Part shown: in pieces, positions 1 through 6,745 of the stretch
Layout of the letters: each line of letters starts with the position of its first letter
How positions within the stretch are numbered: position 1 is the stretch's first letter
Origin: Eubacteriales Family XIII. Incertae Sedis bacterium
Lineage (GTDB): Bacteria > Bacillota > Clostridia > Peptostreptococcales > Anaerovoracaceae
Direction: 5' to 3'
Length of the DNA: 30,745 nucleotides
Assembly (NCBI GenBank): GCA_031254995.1
Contig: JAIRTJ010000095.1
Coordinates: forward strand, 1-30,745
The notes under the pieces: model-generated
What the model saw: the letters and a program-made list of their open reading frames with translations, nothing else
The model's database searches: none
Told to the model about the DNA's origin: nothing
Program-made: the position numbers and the translations under genes

Positions 1-881
1 CAGCGGTGTCCGGACGACAGCCAACGGACGTCGTTCGCGATCTTCATCAAGTCCGCCGCGAGCGCTTTGAATGCTCCGTGCAGATGAACGAGACCGTCCT
101 TCGCCGTGAGCGCGTGAAACTTGTTCGGTGCGGTCGCAAACGCGTGCCCGGAGATCTCCGATATCTTTGAGGCCGCCGTTTTCGCGAAGTCGGGGTGCGT
201 ATTCAGTCCGGTTCCGACGGCGGTCCCGCCGAGCGCCAATTTTCGCACGGGATTCAGCGCGGCGCGAATCATATCGCCGGTCTCCGCGAGCATTTCCTCC
301 CACGCGCCGATCTCATGGCCCAAGCGCAAAGGCGTCGCGTCCTGCAAGTGCGTGCGACCTATCTTCACGATGTCCATGTATCGCTCGGACAATTCCGAAA
401 AGACATCGCGCAGATCGTCGACGGCGGGCAACAATTTTTCCTCCGTCGCGATGACCGCGGCGATATGCATAGCCGTCGGGAACGTATCGTTTGAGCTCTG
501 TCCCTTATTCGCATCGTCGTTCGGGTGGAGTCCCGTAAGACGCGCGACGACTTCGTTGACGTTCATATTGGTCTGCGTGCCGCTGCCCGTCTGCCATACG
601 GAAAGCGGGAATTCCTCATCCAACTTCCCTTCGATGATTTCGTCGCAAACGTCGGCGATAGCCGCAGCCTTCTCCGCGCTCAAAACGCCCAATTCCCCAT
701 TCGCGAGAGCCGCGGCTTTTTTGAGAATGCCGAAGGCGCGAATGATTTCGAGAGGCATCGTCTCCCAACCTATTTTAAATTGTTCGAGGCTTCTCTGCGT
801 TTGCGCGCCCCACAGTCTGTTCGCGGGGACGCTGATCTCGCCCATCGTGTCTCTTTCGATTCGGTATTCCATCTTCGTCAT
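1..881 (-). CDS. fumC: Class II fumarate hydratase, 3' end beyond window
   Basis: Interconverts fumarate and L-malate in the cytoplasm. The protein starts MTKMEYRIERDTMGE and carries the family landmarks WGAQTQRS, QTGSGTQTNMN near residue 100, SSNDTFPTAMH, GRTHLQDATPL, GGTAVGTG and NKFHAL. These agree closely with my recollection of Bacillus FumC and favour fumarase over the related aspartate ammonia-lyase. About 293 codons are inside the window. The C-terminal third, including the GSS-containing catalytic loop, lies off the left edge and cannot be checked. The ATG at 881 overlaps the TGA of the upstream malic enzyme gene as ATGA, so translation is probably coupled. It is the last visible gene of an operon whose promoter is near 4700. 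Confidence 0.93.
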   Translation of the reverse strand, partial: MTKMEYRIERDTMGEISVPANRLWGAQTQRSLEQFKIGWETMPLEIIRAFGILKKAAALANGELGVLSAEKAAAIADVCDEIIEGKLDEEFPLSVWQTGSGTQTNMNVNEVVARLTGLHPNDDANKGQSSNDTFPTAMHIAAVIATEEKLLPAVDDLRDVFSELSERYMDIVKIGRTHLQDATPLRLGHEIGAWEEMLAETGDMIRAALNPVRKLALGGTAVGTGLNTHPDFAKTAASKISEISGHAFATAPNKFHALTAKDGLVHLHGAFKALAADLMKIANDVRWLSSGHR

Positions 882-2146
882 CCGTCGCTTTCGTTCGTCG
901 ATCCGTCGGTCGCGCTTCGAGCCTCGTCGCCTGACTCGTCCCGCGATTGCGATTTCTCGGCAATCCCCGTATCGCACGGCGCGCTTTCGCTTGCCCTCCA
1001 CGCATCCGCGACGGCGTTCGCGACAGTCTCTGCGACATTCGGATGGAAGGCCGACGGGATCACGCAATTCTCCGAAAGCTCATCCGCTTTGACCAAATTC
1101 GCCAACGCGTAGGCGGCCGCGATCTTCATTTCTTCCGTGATGCGCGAGGCTCTCGCCTTTAGCGCGCCCTTGAAAATGCCGGGAAATGCCAATACATTAT
1201 TTATCTGATTTGGGAAATCCGAGCGACCCGTGCCCACGATTTTCGCCCCGGCGTCCTTCGCGGTCGCGGGCATGATCTCCGGTTCGGGATTTGCCATGGC
1301 GAAAATGACCGCGTCGGGCGCCATCGTTTTTATCATCTCTTCCGTGAGAGCTTTGGGCGCGGATACGCCGATGAATAGATCTCGACCGACCGCGGCTTCC
1401 GCGAGTCCTCCGCTCAAATTGTCTTTGTTTGTTATTCCGAGAAGATTCAACTTGTCCTCGGCGAGTTCCGAGAATCGATCCATGGAGATAATGCCCTTGC
1501 TGTCGCAAATCACGATGTCCGCGAGTCCCAACGCGCTAAGCATCTTCACGATGGCCGCGCCGGCCGCGCCCGCGCCGTTGACGACGGCCTTGATCGATTT
1601 CAGCCGCCTTTTCAGCAGGCGATAAGCGTTGATGACGGCTGCGCTGACCACGATCGCCGTCCCGTGTTGATCGTCGTGAAACACGGGAATGTCCAATGCC
1701 TCCTGTATGCGTCTCTCGATCTCAAAGCAACGCGGCGCTGAGATGTCCTCCAAGTTGATGCCGCCGAACGTCGGCGCGATGCGTATGACGGTCTCGACGA
1801 TTTCATCGGGATCCTGTGTGGACAGACAGATCGGGAAGGCGTCCACGTCGCCGAATTCCTTGAATAATACGGCTTTTCCCTCCATTACGGGCAGGGCGGC
1901 GAGACCGCCGATGTTTCCGAGTCCGAGGACCGCGGAGCCGTCGCTGACCACGGCGACGGTATTGGCCTTTATCGTAAGCTCATAAGCTTCGTCGGGATTT
2001 TTCTGTATTTCGATGCAGGGCTTGGCGACGCCGGGAGTATAGGCCGTGCTGAGATCGTCCGTCGTTCTGATGGGAACCTTGCTTGAGATCTCCAATTTCC
2101 CTCTGTGCGAACGATGCATCTTGACAGATTCATTGTAATAATCCAT
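878..2146 (-). CDS. Malic enzyme (malate dehydrogenase, oxaloacetate-decarboxylating)
   Basis: Oxidatively decarboxylates L-malate to pyruvate. The 422-residue protein is the short bacterial type. Visible motifs are TAYTPGVAKPC (about 34-44), SDGSAVLGLGNIG (68-80), KAVLFKEFGDVDAFP (91-105), the metal-ligand segment NLEDISAPRC (131-140), FHDDQHGTA (156-163) and the dinucleotide-binding GAGAAG (191-196). NAD versus NADP preference cannot be settled by eye. A GGAGAA ribosome site lies just before the ATG. The last 37 residues (386-422) are rich in Ser, Asp and Glu, look disordered, and extend past the usual end of the family. That tail ends in the ATGA overlap with fumarase, so malate made by fumarase can be consumed by a co-translated partner. 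It lies 22 bp after glnS in the same operon. Confidence 0.95.
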   Translation of the reverse strand: MDYYNESVKMHRSHRGKLEISSKVPIRTTDDLSTAYTPGVAKPCIEIQKNPDEAYELTIKANTVAVVSDGSAVLGLGNIGGLAALPVMEGKAVLFKEFGDVDAFPICLSTQDPDEIVETVIRIAPTFGGINLEDISAPRCFEIERRIQEALDIPVFHDDQHGTAIVVSAAVINAYRLLKRRLKSIKAVVNGAGAAGAAIVKMLSALGLADIVICDSKGIISMDRFSELAEDKLNLLGITNKDNLSGGLAEAAVGRDLFIGVSAPKALTEEMIKTMAPDAVIFAMANPEPEIMPATAKDAGAKIVGTGRSDFPNQINNVLAFPGIFKGALKARASRITEEMKIAAAYALANLVKADELSENCVIPSAFHPNVAETVANAVADAWRASESAPCDTGIAEKSQSRDESGDEARSATDGSTNESDG

Positions 2147-2168
2147 ACGGTTCTCCGATTGTTCTGCG

Positions 2169-3857
2169 CTAGGCGGACGATCCTTTTTTCCACGAGCTTT
2201 TCAATCCGACGATTCGGTTGAACACCGTCTTTTCGCGCGGCGCATCGCCGTTTTCGGCGAGGGCATCCGTCGTTTGCTCGGTATCGACGACATAATAACC
2301 GTGTCTGAAAAATTGAAATCTTTCTCCGGGAGCGGCGTTTGCGACGGACGGTTCGGCGAAGCACAGACGCTCGCGCACGGAATCGGGATTGAACGTCTCC
2401 GTCCCCGATTCGTCCGCAATCATCAAACGCTCGTATTCCCTCACGATGATCGGCACAGCTGAGCTCGCCTCCACCCAATGAATCGTTCCTTTCACCTTTC
2501 GTCCCTCGAAGCCGCTGCCGCTCTTCGTATCGGGATCGTAGGAGCATAGCAGGGCTTTAACGGATCCGTCCTCGTTTTTCGCGACTTCTTCGCATGTGAT
2601 GCAATACGCGCCTTTGAGTCGGACTTCATTCCCGGGAAAGAGTCTGAAATACTTGGGCGGAGGCGTTTCTTCGAAATCCGCGCCGTCGATGTACAGTTCG
2701 CGACCGAAGGGAACCGTTCTCTCGCCCAAGTCCGGCGCTTCGCGATTGTTTTCCATCTTCACCTGTTCCCGCTCTTCCTCGGGATAGTTAACGATTATCG
2801 CTTTTATGGGATCGAAGACGACGTTTCGCATCTCGGTTTTCGATTTCAGGTCGTTCCTTACGCAATGATCCAAGAATTCGATGTCCACCGTGCTGTTCGA
2901 TTTCGAAATGCCGATTTGTTCGCAAAAATCCCGAATGGCCGCCGGCGTAAAGCCTCGTCGTCGCAGTCCCGCGACGGTGGGCATGCGCGGGTCGTCCCAG
3001 CCTTCCGTCAACCCTGAGTCAACCAACTCCTTCAGATATCGCTTGCTCATGACCGTGTTCGTGAGATTGAGGCGCGCGAACTCGATTTGGCGAGGAGGTC
3101 GGGGCCATTCCAACGTCTCCAAGACCCAGTCGTACAGAGGCCGATGGTCCTCGAATTCCAAGGTGCAGAGGGAATGCGTGACGCCCTCGATGGCGTCCTC
3201 CAAGGGGTGAGCAAAGTCATACATGGGATATACGCACCACAGGTCGCCCGTGTTGTGGTGTTTGTTGCGGGAAATGCGATAGATCACGGGATCGCGCATG
3301 TTGATATTGGGCGATGCCATATCGATCTTCGCGCGCAGGACCTTTTCCCCGTCCGCGTATTTACCCGCTCTCATCTCTTCGAAGAGTTTTCGATTTTCCT
3401 CCGCGGAGCGATTTCTGTACGGGCTTTCCCTGCCAGGCTCCGTTAGGGCGCCGCGCATATCCCGAATCTCGTCCGCGCTCAGATCGTCCACGAACGCCTT
3501 GTCCTTTTCGATCAGCCGAATCGCGCACGCGTACATCTCTTCGAAATAATCGGAAGCGAAAAACAGTCCGTCCCAGGAGAAGCCCAGCCATTCCACATCT
3601 TCCTTGATGGAATCCACGTACTCCGTCTCCTCTTTGACTGGATTCGTGTCGTCAAAGCGCAGATTGCACGTGCCGCCGTATTTTTCGGCGGTGGTGAAAT
3701 TCAGACAGATGGATTTCGCGTGGCCGATGTGCAGATAACCGTTCGGCTCGGGCGGAAAACGCGTGCAAACGGGTCTGTCCGCGTATCTGCCCTCGGCGAT
3801 GTCCTCGTCTATGAAATTGTGAATGAAATTCGCCTCCGTCTTTTTCGTGTTCTCCAA
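2169..3857 (-). CDS. glnS: Glutaminyl-tRNA synthetase
   Basis: Charges tRNA-Gln directly with glutamine. The 562-residue class I synthetase has RFPPEPNGYLHIGHAKS (33-49, HIGH motif), RFDDTNP (67-73) and a KMSKS-type loop VMSKR (269-273). Its C-terminal beta-barrel anticodon-binding region is full length. The initiation codon is TTG, supported by a GGAGAA ribosome site about seven bases upstream; no in-frame ATG fits. Many Firmicutes lack GlnRS and use GatCAB amidation instead, so its presence is informative about lineage. GluRS and GlnRS resemble each other, but the PPEPNGYLHIGHAK signature and the C-terminal barrel indicate GlnRS. The gene lies 31 bp downstream of the CDGSH gene and 22 bp upstream of malic enzyme in one operon. 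Confidence 0.96.
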   Translation of the reverse strand: MENTKKTEANFIHNFIDEDIAEGRYADRPVCTRFPPEPNGYLHIGHAKSICLNFTTAEKYGGTCNLRFDDTNPVKEETEYVDSIKEDVEWLGFSWDGLFFASDYFEEMYACAIRLIEKDKAFVDDLSADEIRDMRGALTEPGRESPYRNRSAEENRKLFEEMRAGKYADGEKVLRAKIDMASPNINMRDPVIYRISRNKHHNTGDLWCVYPMYDFAHPLEDAIEGVTHSLCTLEFEDHRPLYDWVLETLEWPRPPRQIEFARLNLTNTVMSKRYLKELVDSGLTEGWDDPRMPTVAGLRRRGFTPAAIRDFCEQIGISKSNSTVDIEFLDHCVRNDLKSKTEMRNVVFDPIKAIIVNYPEEEREQVKMENNREAPDLGERTVPFGRELYIDGADFEETPPPKYFRLFPGNEVRLKGAYCITCEEVAKNEDGSVKALLCSYDPDTKSGSGFEGRKVKGTIHWVEASSAVPIIVREYERLMIADESGTETFNPDSVRERLCFAEPSVANAAPGERFQFFRHGYYVVDTEQTTDALAENGDAPREKTVFNRIVGLKSSWKKGSSA

Positions 3858-3888
3858 CAGCGTTCTCCTGTCCTTTCGCCCGCGCGTT

Positions 3889-4584
3889 CTATTCGTCCAA
3901 GCCCTTCATGTGCTCGCATTTCAAATGCGTCGCGTCGCAGAACGGAAGATTTCGCGATTCGCCGCAGCGACAGAGCGTGCGTCTGTTCCGAACTTCGTAT
4001 GTACTGCCGTCCGCGCTTTCGAGCATGACGCCTCCCTTGACGAAAAGCGGCCCTTTGACATCGTAATAGAGATCCTCGACGGGACAAATTTCCTGCGGCA
4101 ACTCCTTTTCGACCTCCGCGCCGTTTTTTCGGACGGTCAGTCTTCCTGACGGACAATCGCAGGCTTCCCTCGTCGCGATTTCCTCTCTCTCCGGATGCGC
4201 CTCGCTCGACTGCATGATCATCTGCCATGCGTTTATCACGTCGCAAAACCGGGCGACCGCGCACAATTCCTGCCGATCCAGCATATCCGCCGTCTCGCCT
4301 TCGAAAACCCTTGCTGCTTCGGCATAAGGAGCGCGGCTCGCGGTTTCCTTGCCTTTCCAACCGATGGAGGCATGCGTCCCGTCGCAGAACGGTTTGTTCT
4401 TCGAGCGTCCGCAACGGCACAGCGCATAGGGTTTTCCTTCCGTGTCGTAGGCGCGACCCTCTCCCCAAGCGACGCTGTTGCCCTGTTCGTCCTGCTCAAT
4501 GACAGCTTGCTTCAACGGCACATCTCCCGTAACGATATAGGGGCCGTCTTCCGTGATCTTGATCTTCGGGGAATTCTTGTCCAT
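3889..4584 (-). CDS. Tandem CDGSH-type iron-sulfur protein with central Cys-rich region
   Basis: A 231-residue cytoplasmic protein with two CDGSH modules. Each is expected to bind a [2Fe-2S] cluster with three Cys and one His: C56, C58, C67, H71 (CRCGRSKNKPFCDGTH) and C205, C207, C216, H220 (CRCGESRNLPFCDATH). Both depart from strict CDGSH (CDGTH, CDATH), but all ligands are kept. Between them lies a segment with C108, C114, C142 and C144 (ACDCPSGRL), typical of this longer family and possibly a further metal site. The biochemical role is unknown; redox sensing or electron transfer is plausible. The ATG at 4584 was chosen because GGGAGG precedes it at normal distance; an upstream ATG at 4689 would add 35 residues without a ribosome site. 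It is the first gene of the operon, downstream of the promoter at 4699-4727. Confidence 0.9.
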   Translation of the reverse strand: MDKNSPKIKITEDGPYIVTGDVPLKQAVIEQDEQGNSVAWGEGRAYDTEGKPYALCRCGRSKNKPFCDGTHASIGWKGKETASRAPYAEAARVFEGETADMLDRQELCAVARFCDVINAWQMIMQSSEAHPEREEIATREACDCPSGRLTVRKNGAEVEKELPQEICPVEDLYYDVKGPLFVKGGVMLESADGSTYEVRNRRTLCRCGESRNLPFCDATHLKCEHMKGLDE

Positions 4585-4698
4585 TTTCGCCTCCCTCTCC
4601 GCTAACGCGCGGAACGCTTGTTCGCTCTGCCGTCCCGTCCTCGACGCGAACGACGCTCGGAATGAATCGAACATGTCAATATACAACAACCAAGCGCT

Positions 4699-4727
4699 AT
4701 TTTACTATTTTTTTGCCCCAATTTCAA
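4699..4727 (-). promoter_or_regulatory. Sigma-A-type promoter for the CDGSH-glnS-malic enzyme-fumC operon
   Basis: On the minus strand, -35 TTGAAA (4722-4727) and -10 TAAAAT (4699-4704) are separated by exactly 17 bp, about 115 bp upstream of the CDGSH start codon. Confidence 0.65.
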
Positions 4728-5039
4728 CTCTTGCGCCGCAAGTGCGCGAAAAACCCTTGCACTCAAGTGAAATATGCGATGCCATGGCGCGAAAAGGGCG
4801 AACTCTGAGGCGAGAGTTTCGGTTGAGAAGCTTCGCTTTTGTCGCAAATATGCGAATATCGTCGCAAATTCGTCACACCCGTGAGCGGTTATTCCCGCGC
4901 CCGAATTGCGCGCGCTTAGCGGATTTTCGTCTGCGCGAATACAGGGAATGGGGCGATTTCGTTAGAAAAGGGGGCTTGCTCGAAATGTCGGATGCTCGCG
5001 TTTTGCACTATTGTACGAAAATTTCGAAAAATATCGATT

Positions 5040-5082
5040 TTGGCACGATATTTGAATTACAGATAATCGGTTTCGTTACAAT
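5040..5082 (+). promoter_or_regulatory. Promoter region of patA (two overlapping candidates)
   Basis: Candidate one is TTGGCA (5040-5045), 16 bp, GATAAT (5062-5067). Candidate two is TTGAAT (5052-5057), 19 bp, TACAAT (5077-5082). Both face patA and lie in AT-rich sequence. Which is used cannot be decided by inspection. Confidence 0.45.
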
Positions 5083-5111
5083 ATGTTTACGGTTATATGG
5101 GAGGTATATCC

Positions 5112-6473
5112 ATGACGAAAACAGATAAAGCATTGGCATTGAAGGAAGCCCGCAAGGTTGTGGACTTCATTGAAAAGGGATCCCTTACGGATGCCGAAAA
5201 AAAGCAGATTCACGATGAATCCATCTCGAATTTCAACGAAAACGTCAATCCGGGTTGGCTCGAATACAGAAAATCCGTATCCACGGACGCAGCTTTTATC
5301 GAGTGGACGGATTCGGTCGATCACTTTGAGGACTTGAACGGCGTGCAGTTTATCGACTGCCTCGGAGGCTTCGGCATCTACACCTGCGGTCACAGAAATC
5401 CGGAGATCTTGAAAACCGTTCAAGCGCAACTTTCCAGATACGCGCTCCATTCGCAGGAATTGATCGACCCGTTGCGCGGATATCTCGCGAGGCTGACGGC
5501 GCTCATCACCCCCGGCGATCTGCAGTACTGCTTCTTTACGAACGGCGGCGCGGAAGCGGTGGAGATGGCGTTGAAATTGGCTCGTCTGGCGACGGGCGGC
5601 CGGTGGTACATCTCGACCGTCGGCGCGTTCCACGGCAAATCCATGGGCGCGATCTCAATGGGAGGCAAAGGCGCGTATCGCGAGGACTACGTTCCGATGA
5701 TTCAGCAGGTGCAACATGTCGAGTACGGCAACGCCGACGCGATGGAAGCCGCGATCAAGAATCTTCAGACCGTCGGCGAAAAGGTCGCGGGCGTCATCAT
5801 CGAGCCGATTCAGGGAGAAGCGGGCGTCGTCATTCCGCCTGACGGTTATCTGACCGCCGTCAGAAATATCTGCGACAAATACGGCGCAGCTATGATCGTA
5901 GACGAGATACAGACAGGCATGGGTCGCACGGGAACTCTCTGGAGATGCGAAACGGAAGACATCACGCCCGACATCATGACCTACGGCAAGGCCTACGGCG
6001 GCGGCATCATGCCGATCACGGGCATCATCGCGAGACCCAATATGTGGGTGGACAAGCTCATCGACAATCCGTGGATACTCGGCTCGCCGACATTCGGCGG
6101 GAATCCGCTCGCATGTTCCGCGGCGATCGCCACCATCAAATTCATGCTCGAAAACGACATTCCCAAGGTGTGCAAGGAAAAGGGCGAGTTCTTCATGAAG
6201 AAATTGGGAGAATTGCAGAAGAAATATCCCACGGTACTCCGCTCGTTCCGAGGCGCGGGTCTGCTAATATGCATGGAATTTCCGGAAGCGGAAGTGGGCT
6301 ATTCGGTCACGAAAAACCTGTTCGAACGTCGCGTCATGACCGCTGGAACCTTGGTCAACGCAAAGACCGTTCGCATAGAGCCGCCCGCCGTGCTTTCCGA
6401 CGAGAGCATAGGGAAGGTGATTCAAGCCTTGGACGAATCGTTTGCATCCGTCAAGAAGGAATACAATCTGTAG
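5112..6473 (+). CDS. patA: Putrescine aminotransferase (class III PLP transaminase)
   Basis: Transfers the amino group of putrescine, probably also cadaverine, to 2-oxoglutarate, giving 4-aminobutanal and glutamate. The 453-residue protein aligns along its length with my memory of E. coli PatA/YgjG (459 aa): NVNPGWLEYRKSV, FIDCLGGFGI, HSQELIDPLR, GAFHGKSMGA, IIEPIQGEAGV, DEIQTGMGRTG and TFGGNPLAC. The likely PLP lysine is K293 in TYGKAYGGG. The ATG at 5112 is preferred because GGGAGG lies seven bases upstream; an ATG at 5097 overlaps that ribosome site and is rejected. It is monocistronic, with its own promoter and a terminator at 6512-6547. Ornithine or other class III aminotransferase activity is possible, but the PatA-specific N-terminal block argues for putrescine. 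Confidence 0.9.
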   Translation: MTKTDKALALKEARKVVDFIEKGSLTDAEKKQIHDESISNFNENVNPGWLEYRKSVSTDAAFIEWTDSVDHFEDLNGVQFIDCLGGFGIYTCGHRNPEILKTVQAQLSRYALHSQELIDPLRGYLARLTALITPGDLQYCFFTNGGAEAVEMALKLARLATGGRWYISTVGAFHGKSMGAISMGGKGAYREDYVPMIQQVQHVEYGNADAMEAAIKNLQTVGEKVAGVIIEPIQGEAGVVIPPDGYLTAVRNICDKYGAAMIVDEIQTGMGRTGTLWRCETEDITPDIMTYGKAYGGGIMPITGIIARPNMWVDKLIDNPWILGSPTFGGNPLACSAAIATIKFMLENDIPKVCKEKGEFFMKKLGELQKKYPTVLRSFRGAGLLICMEFPEAEVGYSVTKNLFERRVMTAGTLVNAKTVRIEPPAVLSDESIGKVIQALDESFASVKKEYNL

Positions 6474-6511
6474 AATTCGAAAACCGCCGAGAGATCGAGC
6501 GGAATCGGGAC

Positions 6512-6547
6512 GAAGAGGGGCGGTTGACATGCTCCTCTTCATTTTTT
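6512..6547 (+). terminator. Rho-independent terminator of patA
   Basis: Arms GAAGAGGGG (6512-6520) and CTCCTCTTC (6532-6540) pair over nine positions with one G-T wobble and an 11-base loop. A run of six T follows at 6542-6547, 39 bases after the patA stop. Confidence 0.75.
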
Positions 6548-6565
6548 CGGCCTCGAAAAAAACTC

Positions 6566-6594
6566 TTGTAAAGTCGGTAAGCATATGATAACAT
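6566..6594 (+). promoter_or_regulatory. Promoter-operator module A upstream of the ABC pair
   Basis: TTGTAA (6566-6571), 17 bp, TAACAT (6589-6594). The imperfect palindrome GTAAGCATATGATAAC (6577-6592) covers the spacer and -10 edge. It matches the perfect palindrome of module B at 14 of 16 bases and sits in the same place relative to the -35 and -10. Confidence 0.45.
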
Positions 6595-6623
6595 CATATC
6601 AGTCGGCGCGCGCCGGCGTTTAT

Positions 6624-6652
6624 TTGATTCTGTAGTTAGCATATGCTAACAA
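6624..6652 (+). promoter_or_regulatory. Promoter-operator module B with perfect 16-bp palindrome
   Basis: TTGATT (6624-6629), 17 bp, TAACAA (6647-6652). The perfect palindrome GTTAGCATATGCTAAC occupies 6635-6650. Its TTAG and CTAA arms resemble half-sites of DtxR/IdeR-type metalloregulators, but this is only a resemblance. No regulator gene lies in the window. The palindrome is certain; the promoter elements are weak matches. Confidence 0.55.
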
Positions 6653-6745
6653 ATGTATTTCCGGTCGCTCGCTATATCGAACGACGCGGCGATGAAAGGG
6701 ATGCGCGAGAAATGATCGCGTTTATCGAGAATTACGGAGGGAATC

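Larger units (their letters stand above)
4585..5111. other. Divergent intergenic region between the CDGSH operon and patA
   Basis: No credible gene is present. The region holds a minus-strand promoter (4699-4727), plus-strand promoter candidates (5040-5082), a 13-bp inverted repeat CTTGCG-C-CGCAAG at 4730-4742 just upstream of the minus -35, and a direct repeat GTCGCAAAT at 4841-4849 and 4861-4869 with a 20-bp period. The patA-proximal 120 bases are markedly AT-rich compared with the flanking genes. The repeats may be operators, but the regulator is unknown. Confidence 0.6.

Noticed and set aside
121..1112. Overlapping plus-strand frames of 195 and 323 codons
   Set aside because: Antisense to fumC and malic enzyme, which are unmistakable on the minus strand.
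4599..4689. N-terminal extension of the CDGSH protein to the ATG at 4689
   Set aside because: The extra 35 residues lack family similarity and a ribosome site, and would start only a few bases after the predicted transcript start.
4553..5128. 191-codon plus-strand frame through the CDGSH-patA intergenic region
   Set aside because: It begins inside the CDGSH gene, runs through promoter elements, lacks a ribosome site and ends within patA; no domain is recognisable.
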